Below, in pieces: positions 1 to 6,517 of a DNA stretch of 10,822 bases; the stretch's first letter is position 1, and each line of letters begins with the position of its first letter. The stretch covers positions 1 through 10,822 of the forward strand of contig JAEXTE010000166.1 in NCBI GenBank assembly GCA_023453655.1. The letters run 5' to 3'. The DNA is from Pseudomonadota bacterium. GTDB lineage: Bacteria; Pseudomonadota; Gammaproteobacteria; Xanthomonadales; Xanthomonadaceae. The translations under genes were made by a program, and so were the position numbers. The notes under the pieces are model-generated. The model searched no databases and was not told the DNA's origin. It saw only the letters and a list, made by a program, of their open reading frames with translations.

Positions 1-246
1 CCGTTGATGACGGTGATTCTGGTCAGCTGGGGCATCGCCTTCTTCGAGTACTGCCTGATGGTGCCGGCCAACCGCATCGGTTCGGCCGTCTATTCCGCAC
101 CCCAGCTCAAGGGCATGCAGGAGGTGATCACCCTGCTGGTGTTCGCGGGCTTCTCGGCCTGGTACCTGGGCCAGCCGCTGAAGTGGAACCACTGGGCCGG
201 CTTCGGCCTGATCGTGGTGGCGGCCTGGCTGATCTTCCTGGACTAG
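1..246 (+). CDS. DUF486 / DMT-family small membrane protein (5' truncated)
   Basis: This is the last 81 codons of a gene that begins before the window; the frame is open at the left edge, so the in-window TTG/ATG codons at 4-9 are probably internal. The visible protein is mostly hydrophobic, with about three membrane segments: one near the left edge, one after the QEVITLLVF stretch and one at the very C-terminus (GFGLIVVAAWLIFLD). The pattern FEYCLMVPANRIG, then APQLKGMQEVITLLVF, then a PLKWNHWAGF-like turn, matches the DUF486 family of small (about 110-120 residue) four-helix inner-membrane proteins related to the drug/metabolite transporter superfamily. No substrate is known, so none is assigned. 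It stops at TAG (244-246). A GC-rich dyad lies about 37 bp downstream. Family assignment is fairly sure; function is unknown. Confidence 0.85.
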   Translation, partial: PLMTVILVSWGIAFFEYCLMVPANRIGSAVYSAPQLKGMQEVITLLVFAGFSAWYLGQPLKWNHWAGFGLIVVAAWLIFLD

Positions 247-282
247 CCTCGACCCCGCTCCGGATCGGGCGCGGCGGAAGGA

Positions 283-305
283 GGGTCGGCCGGCGCAGCC
301 GACCC
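283..305 (+). terminator. GC-rich hairpin downstream of the DUF486 gene, possible terminator
   Basis: An 8-bp perfect inverted repeat (GGGTCGGC / GCCGACCC) encloses a 7-nt loop, 36 nt after the stop of the DUF486 gene. There is no U-run after it, so it is not a classical intrinsic terminator. It could be a weak or U-less terminator, an RNA 3'-end protector, or a chance dyad in GC-rich DNA. Confidence 0.3.
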
Positions 306-561
306 GCTGCGCGGCACCTCGTGAGCCGGCAACGGATCCGCGACCGCGCGGATCGACTCCGACCGCGTCGTGGACCCCATGACGGCCTGCTCCGTTTCGT
401 GAAATCCCTGCCTTCGCCAGCGCCGCCTCGATTTCACCCAGGCAGTGCGCCATTCCGCGCGGCGGTCGAGCATCGTGTCGAGGTCGAACTGCCCGATCCA
501 TCTGCGGCGGCGGTTGATCCGCCTGCAGGCCCGCTGGCAGTCCGACAGCGCTCCAGCAGGT

Positions 562-586
562 CCTGGAATCCCGATCCGATTCCAGG
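562..586. repeat. Perfect 9-bp inverted repeat with 7-nt spacer
   Basis: CCTGGAATC and GATTCCAGG are perfectly complementary arms separated by CCGATCC. No T-run follows on either side, so it is a poor intrinsic terminator. The geometry would suit a dimeric regulator's operator or an RNA hairpin, but no gene start is close enough to assign a target. It could be a relic in the decayed region. Confidence 0.5.
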
Positions 587-876
587 CAGGCCCAGCGTCC
601 AGCCTGGAGAATGTGAGATTCCCGAGCGCGACGTGTTTTATCTGGCCTAGGGAGGATCGGCCAGGTCGACACCGTCGCCTGCACGTCCACCAGCATCGGG
701 TCCTGGATCACGCCACGACATAGGCCATCCGCACCATCGGGCGCATCGACACGCTCTGCGCTGATTCCGTACGACTCGGGATGACTATCCAGCGCGCATG
801 CATCCCCTGCATCCGCCCCGCCCGGACGGCATCCACCAGGGTGTCGCCCGATGCGAACAGCTTCTGCGTGGCGGCG

Positions 877-1179
877 TCAGAAACGGATCCTGCCGGCCAG
901 GATGTCCTTGAACATCACCCAGTCGCCGGCGAAGGAATAGAACGGGTGGCGGAAGGTGGCCGGACGGTTCTTCTCGAAGAAGAAGTGCCCTACCCAGGCG
1001 AAGGCGTAGCCGCAGACCAGCGCAGCCAGCAGCCACCAGGCATTGCGCGTGGCGATCGCGACGGCCACCAGCGCCAGCGCGCCGCAGCTGCCGATGAAGT
1101 GCAGCCGCCGCGACGTGCGGTTGGCGTGCTCGTCCAGGTAGAACGGATAGAACTCGCGGAAGCTGGCGAAGCGGCGCAT
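877..1179 (-). CDS. Mpo1-like (DUF962) membrane protein
   Basis: A 100-residue protein of the Mpo1/YGL010w-like (DUF962) family. The yeast founder is an Fe(II)-dependent dioxygenase in alpha-oxidation of 2-hydroxy fatty acids. Whether short bacterial members do this chemistry is not known to me. Visible family marks are an N-terminal FREFYPFYLDEHAN segment, HxxG in RLHFIGS (H27), two hydrophobic helices (about 31-47 and 49-65), WVGHFFFEKNRPATFRHP (histidines 65 and 78) and a DWVMF near the C-terminus. These scattered histidines are the expected metal ligands. The ATG at 1177-1179 is chosen because GGAGG (1186-1190) sits 6 nt upstream and the family starts there. It lies 13 bp after the YnfA-family gene and is the last gene of the minus-strand run. 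Longer upstream ORF extensions only overlap ynfA. Confidence 0.85.
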   Translation of the reverse strand: MRRFASFREFYPFYLDEHANRTSRRLHFIGSCGALALVAVAIATRNAWWLLAALVCGYAFAWVGHFFFEKNRPATFRHPFYSFAGDWVMFKDILAGRIRF

Positions 1180-1192
1180 GGGCGTCCTCCGG

Positions 1193-1516
1193 TCAGGCGG
1201 GCCTGGGCGAGAACATGATGACCGCCATGCCCAGCAGGCACAACGCGGCGCCGAGCAGGTCCCAGCGGGTCGGCCGCACTGCGTCCACCCACCACAGCCA
1301 GGCCAGTGCGACGCTGACGTAGACCCCGCCGTAGGCCGCATACACGCGCCCGGACGCGGTGGGATGCAGGCTCAGCAGCCACACGAACAGTGCCAGGCTG
1401 GCGGCCGCCGGCAACAGCAGCCAGGCGTTGCCGCCCTTGCGCAGCCACAGCCAGGGCAGATAGCAGCCGACGATCTCGGCGATGGCGGTGGCGACGAACA
1501 GCAGCAGGGTTTTCAT
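1193..1516 (-). CDS. ynfA: YnfA / UPF0060 family membrane protein
   Basis: A 107-residue inner-membrane protein with four predicted helices (about residues 4-22, 31-49, 60-77 and 87-103), the usual size of the UPF0060/YnfA family. Family marks are [17 protein letters not shown] near the N-terminus, [17 protein letters not shown] in the middle and a [17 protein letters not shown] helix at the end. YnfA proteins resemble small multidrug resistance pumps and have been reported to act as efflux proteins in some enterics; substrate specificity here cannot be read from sequence. The ATG at 1514-1516 begins MKTLLLFV, the family's usual start. A strong purine run (GGAGGGGG) lies 12-15 nt upstream, further away than is optimal. 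It follows mazG by 59 bp and precedes the Mpo1-like gene by 13 bp, so it is probably co-transcribed with them. Confidence 0.9.
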   Translation of the reverse strand: MKTLLLFVATAIAEIVGCYLPWLWLRKGGNAWLLLPAAASLALFVWLLSLHPTASGRVYAAYGGVYVSVALAWLWWVDAVRPTRWDLLGAALCLLGMAVIMFSPRPA

Positions 1517-1575
1517 GGCGTTGCGCGTCCCCCTCCGGCGCGGGCGCCGGCCCGCTGCTCCCCATCGCCCGGGAC

Positions 1576-2393
1576 TCAGCCGCCTTCGGCCTTGACCCGG
1601 TTCCAGTAGGCTTCCTGGCGCTCGAGCGGCAGTCCGGCCAGCGTCGTGCCATCGGCCGCGGCGAGGGCCTCCATCGCCCGGAAGCGGCGCTCGAACTTGT
1701 GGTTGGCCCCGCGCAGGGCGGCGCCCACGTCGACTTTGGCATGTCGCGCCAGGTTGGCGGCCACGAACAGCAGGTCGCCGATCTCCTCCTGCAGCCGCGC
1801 CTGCGCCCGCGCATCGTCCGGCGCCGCCGCCACGGCGGCGAACTCGGCGCGGACCTCGTCGATCTCCTCGTGCAGCTTGTCGATCACCGGCTGCGGGCCC
1901 GGCCAGTCGAAGCCGGTCCGCGCCGCGCGCGCCTGCAGCTTCACCGCGCGCTGCCACTCCGGCAGTCCGCGCGAGATGCCGGCCAGGGCCGAGGTGTCGG
2001 CATCGCCCGCGGCTTCCCGCTCGGCGCGCTTGATCGCTTCCCAGCTGGCGGTCTGCGCCTGCGCATCAGGCACGCGCCGGTCGCCGACCACATGCGGATG
2101 GCGCCGCACCATCTTGTCGCAGATCGCCGCGACCACGTCGCCGAATCGAACGCGCCCTGCTCCTGCGCCATCCGCGCATGGAACACGACCTGCAGCAGCA
2201 GGTCGCCCAGTTCGTCCTTGAGCGCGGGCAGGTCGCCGCGGTCGATCGCGTCGGCGACTTCGTAGGCTTCCTCGATCGTGTAGGGCGCGATCGTCGAGAA
2301 GTCCTGCTCGAGGTCCCAGGGACAGCCACCGTCTGGATCGCGCAGGCGCTCCATGATCGCAAGCAGTTCGCGCACGGCGCGGCCGCCGCTCAC
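1576..2393 (-). pseudogene. mazG: mazG, nucleoside triphosphate pyrophosphohydrolase, with single-base frameshift
   Basis: MazG hydrolyses (d)NTPs to NMP and PPi in the cytoplasm, cleaning nucleotide pools and tuning the stringent response. The N-terminal part runs from a GTG at 2393 (GGGAG a few bases upstream) through [14 protein letters not shown], the EEAYE metal-binding motif (residues 41-45) and ELGD (61-64) to QEQGAFD (83). The next family-expected residues, [19 protein letters not shown], appear only in another frame. One base is missing: the coding strand has GATTCGGC where GATTTCGGC would keep the frame (+ strand AA at 2144-2145). Restoring one base gives 272 residues, the usual MazG size, including the second domain (EEIDE about 176-180, EEIGD about 203-207). 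As it stands, translation would stop at 1941-1943 after 150 residues, losing the second domain. Everything else looks undamaged, so this may be a very recent mutation or a sequencing or assembly error. It sits 52 bp after cysQ. Confidence 0.85.
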
Positions 2394-2445
2394 CGCAGGC
2401 TCCCGCAGGCGCGGTGCGCGCCGATGCCGCGCGCCGCCGCAACCA

Positions 2446-3261
2446 TCAGTCCGCCAGCCATGTGCGCCAGGGCAGGCCGGGATCGCCCAGCGCGATGAAT
2501 TCGCCGTTGAGCAGGGTGTCGCGCTGGTTGTAGCGGAACGCGCGCCCCCGCGGATCGAGCAGCAGCCCGCCCGCGCCTTCCAGGATCGCCTGGCCGGCAG
2601 CCGTGTCCCACTCGCTGGTCGGGCCGAAGCGCGGGTACACATCCATCCCGCCTTCGGCGATGCGGCAGAACTTGAGCGACGACCCGAGCCCGACGGGCTC
2701 CACTTCGCCCATGCGCGCCATCACCGCCTCGGTGCGCGAGTCGCGGTGCGAGCGGCTGGCGGCCACGCTCAGCGGCGAAGCCGCCGGTGCGCGCGTGCGC
2801 AGGGGCCGCTCGCCACGCACGTCGCGCAGCCACGCGCCCTGGCCCGGTGCGCCGTGCCAGAGGGTGCCGGTGACTGGCGCCTGGATCACGCCGAAGGTCG
2901 CCACGCCGTCCTCGATCAGCGCGATGTTGACGGTGAACTCGCCATTGCGCTTGACGAACTCGCGGGTGCCGTCGAGCGGATCGACCAGCCACAGCCGGCG
3001 CCAGCCGCGGCGGGTGGCGGTGTCGACCAGGTCCGCCGATTCCTCGGACAGCACCGGGATCTCGGGGGTGAGCGCGGCCAGGCGGTCGACGATGCAGTGG
3101 TGCGCGGCGAGGTCGGCCTGGGTGAGCGGGCTCGCGTCGGCCTTGTGCTCGACCTCGAAACCGGCCTCGTACACCCGCAGGATCGCCTCGGATGCGGCCC
3201 CGGCGATGGCGATCACGCCCTCGCGCAGGTCGGCGGCGATCGGGGCGCGTGCCTCAGCCAT
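2446..3261 (-). CDS. cysQ: 3'(2'),5'-bisphosphate nucleotidase CysQ
   Basis: A 271-residue member of the lithium-sensitive inositol-monophosphatase-like superfamily. CysQ dephosphorylates 3'-phosphoadenosine 5'-phosphate (PAP) to AMP, recycling the by-product of sulfate assimilation and of other PAPS-dependent reactions. Metal-site signatures are present: LSEES (E73, E74), [12 protein letters not shown] (the DPxDGT motif, D94 and D97) and SEWDTAAG (W218, D219). An LTQADLAAH segment near residue 46 is also typical. The ATG at 3259-3261 overlaps the end of nudE by 8 bp, pointing to translational coupling; it has no strong ribosome-binding site of its own. A general inositol-phosphatase activity cannot be excluded from sequence, but the length, the WLVDPLDGT form and the nudE-mazG context favour CysQ. 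Confidence 0.92.
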   Translation of the reverse strand: MAEARAPIAADLREGVIAIAGAASEAILRVYEAGFEVEHKADASPLTQADLAAHHCIVDRLAALTPEIPVLSEESADLVDTATRRGWRRLWLVDPLDGTREFVKRNGEFTVNIALIEDGVATFGVIQAPVTGTLWHGAPGQGAWLRDVRGERPLRTRAPAASPLSVAASRSHRDSRTEAVMARMGEVEPVGLGSSLKFCRIAEGGMDVYPRFGPTSEWDTAAGQAILEGAGGLLLDPRGRAFRYNQRDTLLNGEFIALGDPGLPWRTWLAD

Positions 3262-3808
3262 TCGTTTCGCGCCGCAGGTATTCGCGCGCGGCGACCAGCG
3301 CGGCGATCGAACGGCCTTCGGAGAAGTCCTCGCGCAGGGCCAGTTCGTCCAGCGCATCGAAGCGCCAGGGCACCACTTCGAGTTCCTCGGGCTCGTCTCC
3401 CGGCAGTCGCTCGGGATAGAGGTCGCGGGCCAGCACCACCGTGGTCTCGTGGCTCATGTACACCGGCGCCAGGGTCAGCGTGCGCACCACGTCCAGCCGG
3501 CGCGCGCCGTAACCGGCTTCTTCCTTGAGCTCGCGGTCGGCCGCCTGCAGCGGCGTCTCGCCGGCGTCGATACGTCCCTTGACCAGGCCGAGCTCGTAAC
3601 GGTGCAGGCCGGCGGCGTATTCGCGTACCAGCAGCACGGTGTCCTCGTCGAGCAGCGGCACCACCGCCACCGCGCCGTGGCCGCGGCCGCGCAGGCGCTC
3701 GAACTGGCGGCGCTCGCCGTTGCTGAACTCCAGATCCAGCCGCTCGAGCCGGTACGGGCCGGCGTCGTGCTCGGTGACGCCATGGATCGTCGGCAGACGG
3801 CGACTCAT
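3254..3808 (-). CDS. nudE: ADP compounds hydrolase NudE (Nudix)
   Basis: A 184-residue Nudix hydrolase. The Nudix box is complete: G78-x5-E84-x7-R92-E93-L-x-E96-E97-x-G99-Y100. The preceding segment (AVAVVPLLDEDTVLLVREYAAGLHRYELGLVKG) and the following LTLAPVYMSHETTVVLARDLYPE match the NudE branch, which hydrolyses ADP-ribose, Ap3A and NADH-type compounds. The C-terminus (REDFSEGRSIAALVAAREYL) is also typical. The ATG at 3806-3808 is chosen because MSRRLPTIHG is the family start and upstream extension reads into bioA on the opposite strand. It is the first gene of the minus-strand run, divergent from bioA with only 38 bp between the start codons, and its stop overlaps the start of cysQ. ADP-ribose pyrophosphatase (NudF) is the main alternative. 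Confidence 0.9.
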   Translation of the reverse strand: MSRRLPTIHGVTEHDAGPYRLERLDLEFSNGERRQFERLRGRGHGAVAVVPLLDEDTVLLVREYAAGLHRYELGLVKGRIDAGETPLQAADRELKEEAGYGARRLDVVRTLTLAPVYMSHETTVVLARDLYPERLPGDEPEELEVVPWRFDALDELALREDFSEGRSIAALVAAREYLRRETNG

Positions 3809-3834
3809 GGCGCCGCCCCGGACGGACCACGGGC

Positions 3835-3840
3835 GATAAT
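3835..3840 (+). promoter_or_regulatory. Candidate -10 element for bioA, placed for a leaderless transcript
   Basis: GATAAT (5 of 6 matches to TATAAT) ends 6 bp before the bioA ATG, so transcription would start at or very near the A of the start codon. The GGAGG at 3841-3845 lies only 1 nt from the ATG, too close to act as a normal ribosome-binding site, which fits leaderless translation. No good -35 (TTGACA-like) is present about 17 bp upstream, so activity is uncertain. Confidence 0.35.
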
Positions 3841-3846
3841 GGAGGC

Positions 3847-5238
3847 ATGTCGAATCACGATGGCTCCATTCTAGACGAGGCCGGTCGCTGGCGGTCGCGC
3901 GACCTGGCGGTGCTTTGGCACCCCTGCACGCAGATGCGCGAACACCCGGACGTGATGCCGCTGCTGCCGGTCGCGCGCGGCGACGGAGCCTGGCTGGTGG
4001 GCCACGACGGCAGCCGCACGCTGGACGCGGTGAGCAGCTGGTGGGTGAACCTGCACGGCCATGCCGAACCGCGCATCGCCGCGGCGATCGCCCGCCAGGC
4101 AACGACCCTGGAGCAGGTGATCCTGGCCGGCTGTTCGCATCCGCCCGCGGTGGAGCTGGCCGAACGCCTGCTGGCCATCGCCCCGCGCCAGGCCGGTCGC
4201 GCCCGCCTGTCGCGGGTGTTCTATGCCGACAACGGCTCGGCCGGGATCGAGGTCGCGCTGAAGATGGCGTTCCACTGGTTCCGCAACCGCGGCGTCGAAC
4301 CGCGCCGGACGAAGTTCGTGGCGCTGCAGAACGGCTACCACGGCGAGACCATCGGCGCGCTGTCGGTCGGCGACATCCCGCTGTACCGGCGCATCTACGC
4401 GCCGCTGCTGATGGAAGCGGTGTTCGCGCCCTCGCCCGACGCCTTCCTGGCGCGCGAGGGCCAGAGCGCCGAAGCCTGCGCCGAGGATGCGGCCGACGCG
4501 CTCGCGCACCTGCTCGACGAGCATGCCGGCGAGATCTGCGCGCTGGTGCTCGAGCCGCTGGTGCAGTGCGCGGGCGGCATGCGCATGCACCATCCCGCCT
4601 ACCTGCGCCGCGTGCGCGAACTGTGCGACGTTCACGGCATCTTCCTGATCGCCGACGAGATCGCGGTCGGCTTCGGCCGCACCGGTACGATGTTCGCCTG
4701 CGAGCAGGCCGGCATCCAGCCCGACCTGCTGTGCCTGTCCAAGGGCCTGACCGGCGGCTTCCTGCCGCTGGCCGCGGTGCTGGCGACGGACGCGATCTAC
4801 GAAGGCTTCCTCGACGACTCGCGCGAGCGCGCCTTCCTGCATTCGCACAGCTACACGGGCAATCCGCTGGCCTGCGCGGCGGCGCTGGCCTCGCTCGACA
4901 TCTTCGCGGCCGACGACGTGCTCGCGCGCAACCGCCGCACGGCCGAGCGCATGGCGACGCTCGCCACGCCGCTGGCCGCGCTGCCGCACGTGGCCGACGT
5001 GCGCCAGACCGGGATGATCCTGGCGATCGAACTGTGCGAAGGCGGCCGCAGGGCCACGCCGTTCGAGCCGTCGCGGCGGATCGGCCTGCACGCCTACCGG
5101 CACGCGCTTGAGCGCGGCGTGCTGCTGCGCCCGCTCGGCGACGTGCTCTACTGGATGCCGCCCTACTGCATCGACGATGCGCAGCTGGAGCTGCTGGCTG
5201 CGGTCACCGGTTCGGCGATCGAAGCGGCGACGGCATGA
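3847..5238 (+). CDS. bioA: Adenosylmethionine--8-amino-7-oxononanoate aminotransferase BioA
   Basis: A 463-residue class-III PLP aminotransferase that transfers the amino group of S-adenosylmethionine to KAPA (8-amino-7-oxononanoate), giving 7,8-diaminopelargonate in biotin synthesis. Marks are WHPCTQM (24-30, substrate-binding region typical of BioA), AVSSWWVNLHGH (61-72), NGYHGETIGALSVGD (162-176), the PLP-binding D270 in FLIADEIAVGFGRTG, and the Schiff-base lysine K299 in LSKGLTGG. Length is slightly above the usual 420-450 because of a short N-terminal extension. The ATG at 3847 gives MSNHDGSILDEAGRW, like relatives, although its GGAGG is only 1 nt away; see the -10 candidate. It is followed by rsmE after 61 bp. 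No other biotin gene is in the window, so bioA seems separated from bioF/C/D. Confidence 0.95.
   Translation: MSNHDGSILDEAGRWRSRDLAVLWHPCTQMREHPDVMPLLPVARGDGAWLVGHDGSRTLDAVSSWWVNLHGHAEPRIAAAIARQATTLEQVILAGCSHPPAVELAERLLAIAPRQAGRARLSRVFYADNGSAGIEVALKMAFHWFRNRGVEPRRTKFVALQNGYHGETIGALSVGDIPLYRRIYAPLLMEAVFAPSPDAFLAREGQSAEACAEDAADALAHLLDEHAGEICALVLEPLVQCAGGMRMHHPAYLRRVRELCDVHGIFLIADEIAVGFGRTGTMFACEQAGIQPDLLCLSKGLTGGFLPLAAVLATDAIYEGFLDDSRERAFLHSHSYTGNPLACAAALASLDIFAADDVLARNRRTAERMATLATPLAALPHVADVRQTGMILAIELCEGGRRATPFEPSRRIGLHAYRHALERGVLLRPLGDVLYWMPPYCIDDAQLELLAAVTGSAIEAATA
3868..3873 (-). promoter_or_regulatory. Candidate -10 element for nudE, inside the bioA coding region
   Basis: On the minus strand, TAGAAT (5 of 6 matches to TATAAT) occurs about 60 bp upstream of the nudE start, within the first codons of bioA. 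The only -35-like match is poor. If real, the nudE and bioA promoters overlap and would compete. This is a pattern match only. Confidence 0.2.
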
Positions 5239-5299
5239 GCCGGAAGCCTTTCGCCCCGCAGCGCCGCATCCACCTTTCCCTTCCCGACGGCTCCAGCCC

Positions 5300-6049
5300 A
5301 TGCGCGTGACCCGCAGCTACGTCGACCTGCCGCTTGCTCCGGGCGTCCACCTGGCCTTGCCGGAAGAGGCGTCCAGCCACCTGCTTCGCGTGCTGCGGCT
5401 GCGCGTAGGCGACCGCTGCATGCTGTTCAACGGCGATGGCCACGACTACGAGGTCGTGCTGACGAAGGCCGACAAGCGCGGGGGCGTCGTGGAGGTGATG
5501 GAGCGCCGGGTGGTGGAGACCGAATCGCCGCTGCGCATCACCCTGGTCCAGGGCATCGCGCGCGGCGAGAAGATGGACCTGATCCTGCAGAAGGCCACCG
5601 AACTGGGGGTCGCGGCGATCGTGCCGGTCGACGCCGAGCGCACCGAGGTGCGGCTGGACGGTGCGCGCCTGGCCAAGCGCCTGGCGCACTGGCGCGGCGT
5701 GGTCACCTCGGCCTGCGGCCAGTGCGGCCGCGCGCGCCTGCCCGCGCTGGCCGAACCGCTCGACATCGCACGGATCGCCGACGCGGTGCCGGATGCCGGC
5801 CTGCGGCTCACCCTCGACCCGCAGGGGGACCATGCGCTGACCACGCTGTCGGATGCCGCGCACGCGGCCGGCGGTCACGTCGCGCTGGCGATCGGGCCGG
5901 AGGGCGGCTGGGCGCCTCGCGATCGCGAACACCTGCGCGCCGCGGGCTTCGAAGGCTTGCGCCTGGGCCCGCGCCTCCTGCGCCCCGAGACCGCGGGGCT
6001 GGCGGCGATCGCCGCGCTGCAGGCGCTGTACGGCGACCTGCGCGCCTGA
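5300..6049 (+). CDS. rsmE: 16S rRNA (uracil(1498)-N(3))-methyltransferase RsmE
   Basis: A 249-residue SPOUT-class methyltransferase that makes m3U1498 in the 30S decoding region using S-adenosylmethionine. The N-terminal PUA-like domain spans about 1-70 (HLLRVLRLRVGD, LFNGDGHDY). The catalytic domain shows QGIARGEKMDLILQKATELGV (84-104), ERTEVRL (113-119), AIGPEGGWA (197-205) and LGPRLLRPETA (222-232), the trefoil-knot SAM site. Two positions usually conserved differ: the ACEQCGR-type motif reads ACGQCGR (G140 in place of Glu), and the usual LGPRILRTETA has Pro at 229 in place of Thr. The ATG at 5300 gives the family start MRVTRSYVDL; its ribosome-binding site is weak. Gap to bioA is 61 bp, so co-transcription is likely. 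It ends 3 bp from the convergent chpC-like gene. Confidence 0.95.
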   Translation: MRVTRSYVDLPLAPGVHLALPEEASSHLLRVLRLRVGDRCMLFNGDGHDYEVVLTKADKRGGVVEVMERRVVETESPLRITLVQGIARGEKMDLILQKATELGVAAIVPVDAERTEVRLDGARLAKRLAHWRGVVTSACGQCGRARLPALAEPLDIARIADAVPDAGLRLTLDPQGDHALTTLSDAAHAAGGHVALAIGPEGGWAPRDREHLRAAGFEGLRLGPRLLRPETAGLAAIAALQALYGDLRA

Positions 6050-6052
6050 GAA

Positions 6053-6517
6053 TCAGGCGGCCAGGGCGCCGCGCAGGGCCAGTTCGATGCCGTCGATGTC
6101 GGGCACCAGGGCCGGCTCGTCGTTGAAGCGCACCTGGGCGCGTACGCCGGGAGCCAGCGCCTGCCCTTCCGCATCGTCGAGCATGCGATCGCGCGAGACG
6201 GTCACCAGGCGCGGGAAGCCGCGGCTGAGCAGGGCGAAGTACGGCATGGTCGCCTGTCCGCCGAGCGTCTTGAGCACCACCACCTTGTGGCCGAGGCTGC
6301 CCTGCTCGGGACCCTGCCCGCTGAAAGGCGCGAACGCCACCAGCGGCAGGCGCCAGCCGCGCCAGCGGATGGTGCCCAGCAGCCAGTCCGGCGCGTTGTC
6401 GATCGGGTCGGGCTCGGCGTAGGACAAGACCTCGGAAATCGTGGCGTTGGGCAGGAGCAGGCGCGCGGCTTCGGTCTGGATCAGCACGGCGCGGATGTCG
6501 GAGGTGGCGGTAGTCAT
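6053..6517 (-). CDS. CheW-domain protein, ChpC-like
   Basis: A 154-residue single-domain CheW-like protein. CheW folds couple chemoreceptors to the CheA-type kinase; in the Pseudomonas Pil-Chp pathway this gene position is occupied by ChpC, an accessory CheW homologue. Visible features are a first beta-hairpin region (LIQTEAARLLLPNATISEVLSY), the usual TIRWRGWRLPLVAFAPF segment where CheW has G-x-x-x-x-R-G-x-x-x-P (about 48-64), and a HKVVVLKTLGG strand. The order pilL/chpA - chpB-like - this gene supports the ChpC-like reading. Its ATG shares one base with the TGA of the gene before it (TGATG, 6515-6519), so translational coupling is expected. It is the last gene of the chemosensory block seen here and converges on rsmE. 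Whether it is the exact orthologue of P. aeruginosa ChpC is not decidable from this window. Confidence 0.8.
   Translation of the reverse strand: MTTATSDIRAVLIQTEAARLLLPNATISEVLSYAEPDPIDNAPDWLLGTIRWRGWRLPLVAFAPFSGQGPEQGSLGHKVVVLKTLGGQATMPYFALLSRGFPRLVTVSRDRMLDDAEGQALAPGVRAQVRFNDEPALVPDIDGIELALRGALAA

Larger units (their letters stand above)
247..876. other. 630-bp stretch with no convincing gene; possible decayed coding remnant
   Basis: No frame here gives a protein I recognise. By eye it has more A/T and more out-of-pattern third positions than its neighbours. On the minus strand, the frame ending at the TGA at 708-710 reads, just past the Mpo1-like gene, as a fairly protein-like stretch (for example LFASGDTLVDAVRAGRMQG, then MRPMVRMAYVVA). 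A sense-like continuation (QDPMLVDVQATVSTWP) follows in a different frame around 655-707. Another minus-strand piece around 425-540 reads QFDLDTMLDRRAEWRTAWV. These short frame-switching pieces could be remains of one or more minus-strand genes, or chance open frames in GC-rich DNA. There are no start codons with good ribosome-binding sites. I see no tRNA, insertion-sequence end or CRISPR here. Two dyads lie inside it, at 283-305 and 562-586. Confidence 0.5.

Noticed and set aside
1..707. Minus-strand frame open from about 707 to the left edge of the window
   Set aside because: It continues unbroken through the antisense of the DUF486 gene and becomes Arg/Gly-rich; only the first 15-20 codons look protein-like. 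Lack of stops is expected in DNA this GC-rich.
1941..2642. Two separate genes in place of a frameshifted mazG
   Set aside because: The two halves join at exactly one missing base with family-expected residues on either side, and the second half has no start codon with a ribosome-binding site at the junction.
2353..3528. 391-codon + strand open frame opposite cysQ and nudE
   Set aside because: It spans two clear minus-strand genes and their boundary and encodes an Ala/Arg-rich product with no motifs.
3871..5301. 476-codon minus-strand open frame opposite bioA
   Set aside because: Composition is rich in Gln, Arg and His with no recognisable domain; bioA on the + strand is unmistakable.
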